Part shown: positions 1 through 8,421 of the stretch, in pieces
Numbering within the stretch: position 1 is the first letter of the stretch
Layout: every line of letters starts with the position of its first letter
NCBI RefSeq assembly: GCF_945901735.1
Contig: NZ_CAMDLM010000023.1
Coordinates: 1-63,785 of the forward strand
Length of the DNA: 63,785 nucleotides
Direction: 5' to 3'
Source of the DNA: Limnohabitans sp. Rim8
Lineage (GTDB): Bacteria; Pseudomonadota; Gammaproteobacteria; Burkholderiales; Burkholderiaceae_C
Notes under the pieces: model-generated
What the model was told of the DNA's origin: nothing
The model's database searches: none
Seen by the model: the letters and a program-made list of their open reading frames with translations, nothing else
Program-made: the position numbers and the translations under genes

Positions 1-136
1 CGGCATAAGTGGTGCGGTGCAGCGGGCCGTGCGTCTCACGCGAGACGATTTCCTGGTCACCAAACTGCGCAGCGGCGTGCTCGAGGATGCCCGAAATGAG
101 CAAAGGGCGATTCATCATGAGGCCGGATGTGGACAT
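1..136 (-). CDS. Acyl-CoA ligase (AMP-forming), N-terminal fragment
   Basis: Only the first 45 codons lie in the window; the gene runs off the left edge on the minus strand. The N-terminus (MMNRPLLISGILEHAAAQ, then FGDQEIVSRETHGPLHR) matches the start of the fatty-acyl/3-methylmercaptopropionyl-CoA ligase type of ANL enzymes, which make acyl-CoA from a free acid, ATP and CoA. No catalytic motif is inside the window, so the substrate cannot be judged. The start at ATG 136 gives MSTSGLMMNRP; the internal ATGs a few codons on are possible alternatives. Upstream lies an extended inverted repeat (166-249). Confidence 0.75.
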   Translation of the reverse strand, partial: MSTSGLMMNRPLLISGILEHAAAQFGDQEIVSRETHGPLHRTTYA

Positions 137-165
137 GGTTTGTCTCCAAAAAGTGATTGATTTTT

Positions 166-249
166 GTAGGTCGGTGGCTTCAGCCCCGACATGGCGGTGG
201 CGCGGCAGATTCATGTCGGGGTTAAACGGAGCTAAGGCCGCCGACCTAC
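166..249. repeat. 84-bp nested inverted repeat (REP/MITE-like)
   Basis: Outer arms GTAGGTCGG (166-174) and CCGACCTAC (241-249) are perfect complements, and the outer stem extends inward to about 180/235 with a few G-T pairs. Inner arms CCCCGACATG (184-193) and CATGTCGGGG (212-221) are a second perfect 10-bp pair. The whole folds as one long interrupted hairpin with an 18-nt loop. It lies between the end of the serine hydrolase gene and the start of the acyl-CoA ligase gene, both on the minus strand. I saw no second copy in this window. Confidence 0.8.
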
Positions 250-254
250 CGAAT

Positions 255-1430
255 TCAGACCAGCGCCGCATACACCAAGTCGCGGAACAAGGGCCGATAG
301 TAATCCCGCTGGTTGGGTGCCTGGACCATCAGCAGCGCATACAGGTCGAGCGTCGGGTCCACAAAGAAAGTGGTGCCTGCGATGCCGCCCCAGTAATACA
401 AACCCACCGAGCCAGGCACAGGCGACAGACCCAATTGCGTGCGCACCGCAAACCCCAAACCAAAGCCGTGGCCGGGTGGCAGCAAGGTGCCGTCGGACGG
501 CATGCCGCCCAGGTGGTCCGCTGTCATGAAGTCCACCGTGTGCGGGCCGAGCAGGCGCACGCCGTTCAATTCGCCCCGGTTGCGCAGGCACTGCAAAAAG
601 CGGGTGTAGTCCATGGCGGTGGACATCAGGCCACCGCCACCGGCTTCCATGGCGGGCACTTGGCGCGGCTCCAGCACTTTCATCGGCACGCCGCCGTCAG
701 GATCGTGCGCAAAAGGTTCGGCAATGCGGTGCTGCTGATCGGGCGGCACGGCAAAGCCCGTGTCCACCATGCCCAATGGGCCCAAGATTTCGGCTTGCAG
801 GAAGGCACCCAGGCCTTGCCCGCTGACCACCTCCACCAGCCGACCTAGCACATCGGTGGCGCGGCTGTAGGCCCACACGGTGCCGGGTTGAAACTGCAGT
901 GGCACAGCGGCCAGCGTTTGCGAGAACTCGGCGTTGGTGCGCTCGCGTGAGGCGATCTTCACCGCGCCGTATTGGCGCTGCACGGGCGAGTCGCCCAAAA
1001 ATTCATAAGTCAGCCCCGCCGTGTGGCGCAACAGGTCTTGCACCGTTACCTCTTGCCTAACAGGCTCCAACCCGCTGGCCGTGGCCACCTGCTGGTTGGC
1101 GTATTCGGGCAACCAGCGGCTGACCGGGTCACTCAAAAGCAACTGACCGCGCTCCATCAGCATCATCACCGCCACCGACACGACCGGCTTGGTCATGGAA
1201 TAAATGCGGAAGATGCTGTCGGTCTGCATGGGTGCGCCCGTGCCAGGGTCTTGCTGGCCCACGGCTTCGAACAAGCCGATCTGCCCGCGCCGGGCGATCA
1301 TGGTCACCGCGCCGGGTAACCTGCCACTGGCCACTTCGTGGCGCAGCACGTCCATCAGGCGCTGGGTCCGATCGGGGCAAAGGCCGATATCGGTGGGTTG
1401 GGCGTGGGGCAAAGGTGTTTGGGCAGTCAT
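255..1430 (-). CDS. Serine hydrolase, class C beta-lactamase/esterase family
   Basis: A 391-aa protein of the beta-lactamase-related serine hydrolase family (EstB-like esterases, penicillin-binding-protein-like). The S-x-x-K catalytic motif is SMTK at about residues 78-81. The second motif, Y-S in WAYSRATDVLGRL (about 187-199), supplies the general base. The YYWGGIAGTTFFVDP block near the C-terminus is typical of this family. No signal peptide is evident, so it is probably cytoplasmic and more likely an esterase than a true beta-lactamase. I start at ATG 1430 (MTAQTPLPHAQ) because the longer reading upstream lacks family similarity and runs into the divergent promoter region of the MerR gene. 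The substrate is unknown. Confidence 0.8.
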   Translation of the reverse strand: MTAQTPLPHAQPTDIGLCPDRTQRLMDVLRHEVASGRLPGAVTMIARRGQIGLFEAVGQQDPGTGAPMQTDSIFRIYSMTKPVVSVAVMMLMERGQLLLSDPVSRWLPEYANQQVATASGLEPVRQEVTVQDLLRHTAGLTYEFLGDSPVQRQYGAVKIASRERTNAEFSQTLAAVPLQFQPGTVWAYSRATDVLGRLVEVVSGQGLGAFLQAEILGPLGMVDTGFAVPPDQQHRIAEPFAHDPDGGVPMKVLEPRQVPAMEAGGGGLMSTAMDYTRFLQCLRNRGELNGVRLLGPHTVDFMTADHLGGMPSDGTLLPPGHGFGLGFAVRTQLGLSPVPGSVGLYYWGGIAGTTFFVDPTLDLYALLMVQAPNQRDYYRPLFRDLVYAALV

Positions 1431-1539
1431 GAATGGCTCCGGTTGAAGGGTGTTTTGTACACCAGTGACCGCTGAGGGGGTATCGCCTGCGGCGCAGCAG
1501 TCACTTTGGCTTGTCGCCCATGCGTCAGAGTCCATAACC

Positions 1540-1566
1540 CTCGCGCAGTGCGAGCCTTGCTAGACT
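1540..1566 (+). promoter_or_regulatory. Candidate MerR promoter: dyad plus extended -10
   Basis: The dyad CTCGC-GCAGT-GCGAG (1540-1554) lies just upstream of TGC-TAGACT, an extended -10-like box (TAGACT at 1561-1566). The ATG of the MerR gene is only 6 nt past the -10, so transcription would start at or next to the start codon (leaderless). The dyad is where a MerR-type protein would bind to autoregulate and perhaps control the divergent hydrolase gene. No good -35 box is visible. Confidence 0.4.
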
Positions 1567-1572
1567 GAATTC

Positions 1573-1932
1573 ATGCGCATTTCAGAACTCTCTGCCAAGA
1601 CCCAGGTGTCGGTGCACCGCTTGCGGCGCTACGAGGCCGACGGCCTCATTGAAAGCCAGCGACTGCCCAATGGTTACCGTGTGTACGACGAGAAAACCTT
1701 GAAGCACGTCATCTTCATCGCCATGTCTCGGGAGATGGGTTTCTCACTGCCCTTGATTGCCGAGTATTTGCCGCGCTTCAAAGCGGGCAAGTTGTCAGCA
1801 CAAGACATGATCGACGCGATCCTGGCGCGTGTGGCCGAGATCGACCAGCTGATCAGCGAGCAACAAGCACTTCGTCAAAAACTGATGGACCACATCGGGT
1901 GGTTCAAAACCCAAGCCAGGAGAAAACCATGA
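1573..1932 (+). CDS. MerR family transcriptional regulator
   Basis: A 119-aa regulator with the N-terminal winged helix-turn-helix of the MerR family (MRISELSAKTQVSVHRLRRYEADGL, broken here for length: HTH about residues 1-20, wing about 35-45 with NGYRVYDE) and a C-terminal coiled-coil dimerisation helix (about 75-115). There is no effector-binding domain and no cysteine, so metal or redox sensing through Cys is unlikely. It is divergent from the serine hydrolase and overlaps the following thioesterase gene by 4 nt (ATGA), suggesting co-transcription with the thioesterase and possible control of the hydrolase. The ligand is unknown. Confidence 0.85.
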   Translation: MRISELSAKTQVSVHRLRRYEADGLIESQRLPNGYRVYDEKTLKHVIFIAMSREMGFSLPLIAEYLPRFKAGKLSAQDMIDAILARVAEIDQLISEQQALRQKLMDHIGWFKTQARRKP

Positions 1933-2336
1933 GCCCACTGGAGATGCTGAAAAAAATCAACGCCATGGCCGAATTCAACCGCTGGTGCGGCATCGAGGTG
2001 ACGGTGGCCGAACCCGGCTTTGTGGAAATCCAGATGCCCTGGCGTGCAGAGGTGGGTCAGTACTCGGGTTATTTGCACGCAGGCTTGATTGGCACACTCA
2101 TCGACACCGCCTGCGGCTTTGCAGCCGGGACCGTGGCGGGGCCGAATTTGTTGGCTGCCCACTTTTCGGTCAACTGCTTGCGCCCCGCCGTGGGCCAAAA
2201 GTTCATTGCCCGAGCGCGGGTGGTCAAACCCGGCAAAGCACAGGTGTTCACCAGCTGTGATTTGTTTGCGGTGGATGCAGGGGGCGAGAAGCTGGTCGCG
2301 AACGGTCAGACTTTGCTGACGGTGATCGCAGCCTGA
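1929..2336 (+). CDS. PaaI/YbgC-type hot-dog thioesterase
   Basis: A 135-aa hot-dog fold protein of the PaaI thioesterase family, which hydrolyses acyl- or aryl-CoA thioesters. The family core is seen as YSGYLHAGLIGTLIDTACGF (helix after the HAG motif; the usual HGG is HAG here) followed by the strand LLAAHFSVNCLRPA. I chose ATG 1929 because AGGAG at 1919-1923 is correctly spaced and the ATG overlaps the MerR stop (ATGA). A longer in-frame start at 1899 would lie wholly inside merR. The acyl substrate cannot be inferred. Confidence 0.8.
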   Translation: MSPLEMLKKINAMAEFNRWCGIEVTVAEPGFVEIQMPWRAEVGQYSGYLHAGLIGTLIDTACGFAAGTVAGPNLLAAHFSVNCLRPAVGQKFIARARVVKPGKAQVFTSCDLFAVDAGGEKLVANGQTLLTVIAA

Positions 2337-2353
2337 GAGATGCAGCGTGGCCA

Positions 2354-2686
2354 ATGCCCTTGAATGACCATTGCCGCCAAGGGGCTGGAAAAGCTACCAT
2401 ACTTGTCCAATTTATTGAACAAGTCACCATCAGGCGAATCATCAGTTACTCAGAGGCCCGCAATGGTTTGAAGGCTGTTCTGGACGGCGTAGAAAACGAT
2501 GCCGACATCACCATCATCACCCGCCGAGATGGCGGTGACGCGGTGGTCATGTCCATGGCGCACTACCAGAGCATGGCCGAAACCTTGTACTTGCTTTCGA
2601 GTCCCGCCAACGCAGCGCACTTGGCGGCATCCATTGCCGAGCATAAAGCCGGCAAAGCCAAACGACGTGAACTGATCAACCCATGA
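2354..2686 (+). CDS. yefM: YefM/Phd family antitoxin
   Basis: Antitoxin of a type II YefM/YoeB pair. From IIRRIISYSEARNGLKAVLD-type sequence onward (the conserved RIISYSEARNGLK starts near codon 27) it matches YefM: an N-terminal DNA-binding/dimer domain and a charged flexible C-terminus that wraps the toxin. The reading frame opens at ATG 2354, but the first 25 codons resemble nothing in the family and contain the palindrome at 2402-2423. The family-typical start falls at ATC 2429, where homologues normally have ATG. The true start is therefore unclear (ATG 2354, TTG 2360, or ATT/ATC near 2414-2429). The stop overlaps the toxin ATG (ATGA). Confidence 0.8.
   Translation: MPLNDHCRQGAGKATILVQFIEQVTIRRIISYSEARNGLKAVLDGVENDADITIITRRDGGDAVVMSMAHYQSMAETLYLLSSPANAAHLAASIAEHKAGKAKRRELINP
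2402..2423. promoter_or_regulatory. Palindrome, candidate YefM autoregulatory operator
   Basis: Half sites CTTGTCCAATT and TATTGAACAAG form a 22-bp imperfect palindrome (9 of 11 positions pair). It sits immediately before the conserved YefM coding block. YefM-YoeB complexes are known to repress their own promoter by binding palindromes, so this is the natural operator candidate. The assignment is inference from position and symmetry. Confidence 0.5.
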
Positions 2687-2946
2687 GCCGAGGGATTGCC
2701 TTCACCTCGCCTGCCTGGACCGATTATGTGTATTGGCAAGGGCAAGATAAAAAGACGCTCAAGCGAATCAATCTGTTGATCGATGCCGTCAGGCGCGACC
2801 CCTTTCAAGGTATCGGCAAGCCCGAGCCATTGCTGGGTAATCTGTCAGGCTATTGGTCACGTCGCATCGACGACGTGCATCGACTGGTCTATGCCGTGGA
2901 CGATTTGGAGCTGACCGTGATTGCCTGTCGGGGGCATGACCAGTAA
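2683..2946 (+). CDS. yoeB: YoeB family mRNA interferase toxin
   Basis: An 87-aa toxin of the RelE superfamily that cleaves mRNA at the ribosomal A site. The family core KPEPLLGNLSGYWSRRID and HRLVYAV is present. Residues corresponding to the E. coli YoeB active site are visible: E48, R67 and H85. The C-terminal Tyr that follows the His in E. coli (Y84) is Asp here (ACRGHDQ). It overlaps the antitoxin by 4 nt and is clearly paired with it. Apart from the Tyr change it looks intact. Confidence 0.9.
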   Translation: MSRGIAFTSPAWTDYVYWQGQDKKTLKRINLLIDAVRRDPFQGIGKPEPLLGNLSGYWSRRIDDVHRLVYAVDDLELTVIACRGHDQ

Positions 2947-2979
2947 ATGTTTTTCAACTTGTAGCGATGGCCCTGGCCC

Positions 2980-3378
2980 TTAAGCTGCAGGCGTTGCAAA
3001 GCGCTCGCGCAAATACGCCACGATCTCGGTCGAGTCTTGCAGCCACCGGGTTTGGCCATTGGCTTCGTTGATTTGCAGGCAAGGCACTTTGGTGGCCCCG
3101 CTGCCTTGCAGCAAGGCGTTGCGATTGTCTGTGTGGTGCTGGGCGTCGCGCTTTTCAATGGGCAGCGACAGGCGGCGCATTTCCTGGCGCACCTTGATGC
3201 AAAACGGGCAGGTGCTGAACTGGTACAGCGCCAGGCTTTGGCATTGTTGATCGACCGCGGCTTGTGCGGCGGGTGCACGTTGCACGCCAACCGGTTGGGT
3301 CAGGCGTTCTTTCAACAGCATGACGGGGCCCAGCACAACGCGCAGGGTTCGGAAGAAAGCACGGATGACAGTTCTCAT
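2980..3378 (-). CDS. Glutaredoxin-like / GST N-terminal domain protein
   Basis: A 132-aa protein with a thioredoxin-fold glutaredoxin domain after an N-terminal stretch of about 45 residues. The redox motif CPFC lies in LYQFSTCPFCIKVRQEMRR, followed by a VPCLQI cis-Pro element and a C-terminal helix WLQDSTEIVAYLRERF as in glutathione S-transferase N-domains. It probably reduces disulphides or glutathione adducts. The N-terminus (MRTVIRAFFRTLRVVLGPVM) is hydrophobic and basic and may anchor it to the membrane. I start at ATG 3378; longer readings run into uvrA antisense sequence. It is convergent with yoeB and downstream of uvrA on the same strand. Confidence 0.8.
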   Translation of the reverse strand: MRTVIRAFFRTLRVVLGPVMLLKERLTQPVGVQRAPAAQAAVDQQCQSLALYQFSTCPFCIKVRQEMRRLSLPIEKRDAQHHTDNRNALLQGSGATKVPCLQINEANGQTRWLQDSTEIVAYLRERFATPAA

Positions 3379-3461
3379 GATGACATTCAATGGTTCAAAA
3401 GTGGTGGGAAATCTAATGGGTGTGAACTGAGCAAGGGGCAGGGGTGAAGGCGCGGCGCTTT

Positions 3462-6400
3462 CTAAAGCAAGCGCTTTAAATAGTGCCCTGTGAAGCTCGC
3501 CTTGTTTTTGGCCAGCTGCTCTGGCGTGCCTTCGCCCAGCACCGTGCCGCCGCCCGCACCGCCTTCTGGGCCCATGTCGATCAGCCAGTCGGCGGTTTTG
3601 ATGACGTCCAGGTTGTGTTCGATGATGACGATGGTGTTGCCCGCGTCGCGCAGCTGGTGCAGGACTTTGAGCAGCAGGTCGATGTCGGCAAAGTGCAGGC
3701 CGGTGGTGGGTTCGTCCAGAATATAGAGCGTGCGGCCCGTGTCGCGCTTGGACAATTCCAGCGCGAGCTTGACGCGTTGCGCTTCGCCGCCCGACAAGGT
3801 GGTGGCGCTTTGGCCGAGGCGGATGTAGGTCAGGCCCACGTCGAGCAGGGTTTGCAACTTGCGCGCGATGTTGGGCACGGCGCTGAAGAACTGGTGCGCG
3901 GCTTCCACCGTCATGTTCAGGATCTGCGCGATGTTCTGGCCCTTGTATTGCACCTCGAGCGTTTCGCGGTTGTAGCGCATGCCATGGCACACGTCGCAGG
4001 GCACATACACATCGGGCAAAAAGTGCATTTCCACTTTCACCATGCCGTCGCCCTGGCAGGCTTCACAGCGGCCCCCACCCGACGATGCGCTCACGTTGAA
4101 ACTGAAGCGTCCGGGGCCGTAGCCGCGCTCACGGGCCGCGGGCACTTCGGCCATCAGCTCGCGGATGTGGGTGAACAAACCCGTGTAGGTGGCCGGGTTG
4201 CTGCGTGGCGTGCGGCCAATCGGCGACTGGTCCACGTTGATGACTTTGTCGAAGTGTTCCAGGCCCAAGATGGCTTCGTGCGCGGCGGCCTCATCGTGGG
4301 CGCGGTGAATTTGGTGCGCCGCTGCGGTGTAGAGGGTGTCGTTGACCAAAGTGGACTTGCCCGAGCCGGACACGCCCGTCACGCAGGTCAGCAGGCCCAC
4401 TGGGAATTTCACATTCACACTTTTCAGGTTGTTGCCCGATGCGCCCACGATCTCGATGAAGTCCTTGGCCGCTTTGTGGCGTTTGGGGATCTCGATTTTT
4501 TTGCGGCCCGACATGTACTGGCCCGTGACCGAATCGGGCGCGGCCAGGATGTCGGCGCAGGTGCCTTGCGCCATCACGCGCCCGCCGTGCACGCCCGCGC
4601 CCGGCCCCATGTCGATCACATGGTCGGCCACGCGGATCATGTCTTCGTCGTGCTCGACCACCAGCACGCTGTTGCCGATGTCGCGCAGGTGTTGCAGCGT
4701 GCCGATCAGGCGGTCGTTGTCGCGCTGGTGCAGTCCGATGCTGGGCTCGTCCAGCACGTACATCACGCCCGTCAGGCCCGAGCCGATCTGGCTGGCCAAG
4801 CGGATGCGTTGCGACTCGCCGCCTGACAAGGTGTCGGCGCTGCGGTCCAGGCTCAAATAATTCAGGCCCACGTCGTTTAAAAACTTCAGGCGCAAAGCGA
4901 TCTCGCGCACCACCTTGTCGGCAATCTCGGCCTTGGCCCCGTGCATTTTCAGACCCTGAAAATACTGTTGCGACTCGCCCAGCGTGATGTGGCTGATCTC
5001 GTAAATCGCGCGGGCTTGCGCGCCTTCGCCAATGCGCACATGGCGCGCCTCGCGCCGCAGACGCGTGCCCTGGCAGCTGGTACAGGCCTGCATGTTGCGG
5101 TAACGCGCCAGGTCTTCGCGCACCACGGCCGAGTCGGTCTCGCGGTAGCGGCGCGTCATGTTGGGGATGATGCCTTCGAAGGGGTGCTTCTTGCTGATCT
5201 TTTTGCCTTGCGAGGCGCCAGACTCCATCACGTAGCTGAATTTGATCTCTTCATCGCCCGAGCCGTTCAGCAAAACCTGCTGGTGTGCGGGTGCCAATTT
5301 TTCAAAGGGCGCCTCGATGTCGAACTGGTAATGCTTGGCCAGGCTTTCGAGCATGCTGAAGTAAAAGCCGTTGCGCCGGTCCCAACCCTTGATGGCGCCA
5401 CTGGCCAGGCTGAGCGAGGGAAAGGCCACCACCCGCTCCGGGTCGAAAAACGCCATGCTGCCAATGCCGTCGCAGGTGGGGCAAGCGCCCATGGGCGAGT
5501 TGAATGAGAACAGGCGCGGCTCGAGCTCGCTGATGGAATAGGTGCACACCGGGCAAGAGAACTTGGCGTTGAACAGGTGTTCTTTGCCCGTGTCCATCTC
5601 CAGAGCCACGGCGCGGTGTTCGGCCAGTTGCAGCGCCGCTTCAAAGCTCTCGGCCAGGCGCTGGCGCAGGGCGTCGCGTGCTTTCGCGTCTTCTTCTGAC
5701 CTGACTTTGATGCGGTCCACCACCACGTCGATGTTGTGCTTCTCGGTTTTCTTGAGTGTGGGCAGTTCATCTACCTCTACCGTCTGGCCGTTGATGCGAA
5801 AGCGCACATAACCCAGGGCCTGCATTTGCTCAAAGACTTTTTCAAACTCGCCTTTTTTCTCTCGCGCAATGGGGGCCAGGATCATCAGCTTGGTGTCTTC
5901 GGGCAGGGCCAGCACAGCGTCCACCATTTGGCTCACGGTCTGCGCTTGCAGGGGCAGGTCGTGGTCGGGGCAATACGGCGTGCCTGCGCGGGCAAACAGC
6001 AGGCGCAGGTAGTCGTGGATCTCGGTCACCGTGCCCACGGTGGAGCGTGGGTTGTGGCTGGTGGCTTTTTGCTCGATGGAAATCGCGGGCGACAGGCCCT
6101 CGATCAGGTCCACATCGGGCTTGTCCATCAGCTGCAAAAACTGCCGCGCATAGGCCGACAGGCTTTCCACATAGCGGCGTTGGCCTTCGGCGTACAGCGT
6201 GTCAAAGGCCAGGCTGGACTTGCCCGAACCCGACAAGCCGGTGATCACCACCAACTGGTTGCGCGGGATGTCGAGGTCGATGTTTTTCAGGTTGTGGGTG
6301 CGCGCCCCGCGAACGCTGATGTGGGTTTGCCGCAGCGCTGACGCCAGATACCGCGAGGGTTCGGGTTCGTCAGGCAAAAGAGGGGAGTCAGCAAGTTTCA

Positions 6401-6494
6401 CGGCGGCGGTCAGATCGGCAAAACCTTTGATTATCCCCGCTGGGGCATTGACAGGCACTGGGTGCTGCCAATCAAGGACAATCGCATGCTTCAT
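3462..6494 (-). CDS. uvrA: Excinuclease ABC subunit A
   Basis: A 1010-aa UvrA, the damage-recognition ATPase of nucleotide excision repair. Two ABC cassettes are visible: Walker [13 protein letters not shown] (near residue 90) and [13 protein letters not shown] (near 695), with signature motifs [14 protein letters not shown] and [14 protein letters not shown]. Zinc-binding cysteines occur in CPVC/CPTC and in [11 protein letters not shown] with CDVC. The protein has about 55 extra N-terminal residues before the conserved [16 protein letters not shown]; a purine-rich AGGGGAA just before ATG 6494 supports that start. It is divergent from the broken MFS gene, and the MFS-ssb order downstream is usual for this group. 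Confidence 0.97.
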   Translation of the reverse strand: MKHAIVLDWQHPVPVNAPAGIIKGFADLTAAVKLADSPLLPDEPEPSRYLASALRQTHISVRGARTHNLKNIDLDIPRNQLVVITGLSGSGKSSLAFDTLYAEGQRRYVESLSAYARQFLQLMDKPDVDLIEGLSPAISIEQKATSHNPRSTVGTVTEIHDYLRLLFARAGTPYCPDHDLPLQAQTVSQMVDAVLALPEDTKLMILAPIAREKKGEFEKVFEQMQALGYVRFRINGQTVEVDELPTLKKTEKHNIDVVVDRIKVRSEEDAKARDALRQRLAESFEAALQLAEHRAVALEMDTGKEHLFNAKFSCPVCTYSISELEPRLFSFNSPMGACPTCDGIGSMAFFDPERVVAFPSLSLASGAIKGWDRRNGFYFSMLESLAKHYQFDIEAPFEKLAPAHQQVLLNGSGDEEIKFSYVMESGASQGKKISKKHPFEGIIPNMTRRYRETDSAVVREDLARYRNMQACTSCQGTRLRREARHVRIGEGAQARAIYEISHITLGESQQYFQGLKMHGAKAEIADKVVREIALRLKFLNDVGLNYLSLDRSADTLSGGESQRIRLASQIGSGLTGVMYVLDEPSIGLHQRDNDRLIGTLQHLRDIGNSVLVVEHDEDMIRVADHVIDMGPGAGVHGGRVMAQGTCADILAAPDSVTGQYMSGRKKIEIPKRHKAAKDFIEIVGASGNNLKSVNVKFPVGLLTCVTGVSGSGKSTLVNDTLYTAAAHQIHRAHDEAAAHEAILGLEHFDKVINVDQSPIGRTPRSNPATYTGLFTHIRELMAEVPAARERGYGPGRFSFNVSASSGGGRCEACQGDGMVKVEMHFLPDVYVPCDVCHGMRYNRETLEVQYKGQNIAQILNMTVEAAHQFFSAVPNIARKLQTLLDVGLTYIRLGQSATTLSGGEAQRVKLALELSKRDTGRTLYILDEPTTGLHFADIDLLLKVLHQLRDAGNTIVIIEHNLDVIKTADWLIDMGPEGGAGGGTVLGEGTPEQLAKNKASFTGHYLKRLL

Positions 6495-6551
6495 TTCCCC
6501 TGTTTTGGGCTTTGTTTGGCCGACCTTTCGCAGACATCTTCTTATTTAGAT

Positions 6552-7744
6552 ATGACGCCCACCGAGCGGCGCGCCAGTGCTTCTCTGGGGGGCATTTTTG
6601 CTTTGCGCATGTTGGGGCTGTTTCTGGTTTTGCCGGTGTTCGCCCTGGAAGCACGCCGATACCCTGGGGGCGAAGACCCCCTTTGGCTGGGTCTGGCCAT
6701 GGGAATTACGGGCTGACGCAAGGCCTGTTGCAGTGGCCGTTGGGCATGGCTTCGGACCGTTTTGGGCGCAAGCGGGTGATCGTGCTGGGCCTGGTCGTTT
6801 TTGCCTTGGGCAGTTTTTGGGCGGCTGCCGCCACCGATCTGACGCACCTGCTGTTGGGGCGCAGTTTGCAAGGGGCAGGGGCCGTGTCGGCGGCGGTGAC
6901 CGCCTTGCTGGCCGATTTGACGCGGGACGAGGTGCGCACTCGGGCCATGGCCCGGGTCGGCAGCACCACCCTGCTGATGTTGGCACTGTCTTGGGTGGTG
7001 GCCCCTGTGCTGACGGTCTGGATTGGCTTTTCTGGGCTGTTCTGGTTGACCGGAGTGCTGGCGCTGGTGGGCGTGGGGGTGGTGATTTGGTGGGTACCTT
7101 CGGCACCGCCGGCACCGCCTCTGGCGCCGGGACAAGGGCGTGGGCGGCTGGCCGATGTGCTGGCCCATGCTGATTTGATGCGCCTGAATCTGGGGGTGTT
7201 TGTGTTGCACGCGGTGCAATTGGCCATGTGGGTGGCGGTGCCGTCCTTGCTGGTGCAGGCGGGCCTGAACAAGGCGCTGCATTGGCAGTTGTATTTGCCA
7301 GTGGTGCTGCTGTCCTGGTTGTTTTTAGGCGTGGTGGTTGCCATGGAACGGCAAGGACACTTGAAAAAAGTGTTTTTGCTCTCCATTGGCCTGATCGCTG
7401 TGGTGCAGGTGGGTTTGTTGGTGCAGTCGCTGGGCACGCCCAGCCTCGGCGGTCTGGCCGTCTTGTTGCTGGTGTTTTTCTGCGGCTTCAATGCGCTGGA
7501 GGCGACCCTGCCCAGTCTGGCCTTGCTCATCGCACCCCAGGCCTCGCGTGGTGCGGCCCTGGGGGTTTACACCACCGTGCAGTCTTTGGGCTTTTTTGTG
7601 GGCGGTCTGGTGGGCGGCTGGGTGGTCAAATCCTGGGGAAGCCCGGTGCTGTTTTTGAGCTGTGGCGCGGCCATGCTGCTGTGGTTGCTGCTGGCCTTGC
7701 CCATGCGAAACCCAGTTCGGGGTGTGCCTGTGGTGCAGACCTGA
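6552..7744 (+). pseudogene. YajR-like MFS transporter, disrupted by a 1-bp frameshift
   Basis: An MFS drug/solute exporter resembling YajR without its C-terminal YAM domain. The first 54 residues (MTPTERRASASLGGIFALRM onward) are read from ATG 6552 but hit TGA at 6714-6716. The rest (GLTQGLLQWPLGMASDRFGR with MFS motif A, then ten or so membrane segments) continues in another frame to 7744. Homologues read MGIYGLTQ here; the DNA GGAATTACGGG lacks one T of an expected GGAATTTACGGG (6706-6707). Restoring it gives a 397-aa, 12-TM protein. Either a real recent pseudogene or a homopolymer sequencing error. Confidence 0.85.
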
Positions 7745-7798
7745 TGGGTCAGTAAGGGGTGGGGCATGGGGCCGACTCCCGGGCCTTGGTCTGGGGGC

Positions 7799-7826
7799 GA
7801 TTGGCCGCATAAGATTGGCCGCATAA
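7799..7826 (+). repeat. 14-bp tandem duplication in the ssb promoter region
   Basis: GATTGGCCGCATAA occurs twice head to tail (7799-7812 and 7813-7826). The second copy, with the following T, ends in CATAAT (7822-7827), a plausible -10 box for ssb; the first copy gives CATAAG. The duplication therefore doubles part of the ssb core promoter. Confidence 0.75.
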
Positions 7827-7849
7827 TTGGGCATCATTGAGGAGTTTTC

Positions 7850-8356
7850 ATGGCATCCGTCAACAAAGTCATCATCGTCGGCAACCTGGGAGCCGACCCT
7901 GAAACCCGTTATTTGCCTTCGGGCGATGCGGTCACCAGCATCCGAGTGGCCACCACCGACCGCTACAAAGACAAGCAAACAGGGGAGATGAAAGAGGCCA
8001 CCGAGTGGCACAGCATCAGCTTTTTTGCCAAGCTCGCCGAGATCGCGGGCCAGTACCTGCGCAAGGGCAGCCAGGTGTACGTTGAGGGCAGCCTGCGTAC
8101 ACGCAAATACACCGACAAAAATGGCGTCGAAAAATACGCCACCGACATCCGCGCCGACAGCATGCAGATGCTGGGCAGCCGCCAAGGCATGGGCGGTCCG
8201 CCCGAAGATGGCGGCAGCGGTGGGGGGGGCGGTGGTGGTTATGCCCCCCGCCAGGCGCCTGCGCGTCCAGCGGCTGCGCCTGCGCAGCGCCCAGCCGCTG
8301 CGCCCAAGCCAGCGGCCAGCAACTTCGATGACATGGACGACGACATCCCGTTCTGA
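7850..8356 (+). CDS. ssb: Single-stranded DNA-binding protein
   Basis: A 168-aa SSB. The N-terminal OB fold (about residues 1-110; [36 protein letters not shown]) binds single-stranded DNA. A Gly-rich then Ala/Pro-rich linker follows (115-155), and the acidic tail ends in DDDIPF, the contact site for repair and replication partners. GAGGAG lies at a suitable distance before ATG 7850. The linker DNA has a run of eight G at about 8222-8229, a possible slippage site, but the frame is intact. A terminator follows at 8393-8421, so ssb is probably monocistronic. Confidence 0.97.
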   Translation: MASVNKVIIVGNLGADPETRYLPSGDAVTSIRVATTDRYKDKQTGEMKEATEWHSISFFAKLAEIAGQYLRKGSQVYVEGSLRTRKYTDKNGVEKYATDIRADSMQMLGSRQGMGGPPEDGGSGGGGGGGYAPRQAPARPAAAPAQRPAAAPKPAASNFDDMDDDIPF

Positions 8357-8392
8357 AATTCGGCCGCTGCGCCGGGCGCGGATCCGTGCTCG

Positions 8393-8421
8393 AACCCGTG
8401 GCTCACCCCACGGGTTTTTTT
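8393..8421 (+). terminator. Intrinsic terminator after ssb
   Basis: Stem arms AACCCGTG (8393-8400) and CACGGGTT (8409-8416) enclose an 8-nt loop and run into seven T (8415-8421). A standard rho-independent terminator 36 nt after the ssb stop. Confidence 0.85.

Noticed and set aside
9..848. 279-codon open frame on the plus strand opposite the serine hydrolase
   Set aside because: It is antisense to a clear beta-lactamase-family gene; the reading arises from high GC content and shows no family similarity.
8222..8229. Run of eight G in the ssb linker as a frameshift site
   Set aside because: The reading frame is intact through the run and ends in a canonical DDDIPF tail; slippage is possible but not shown.
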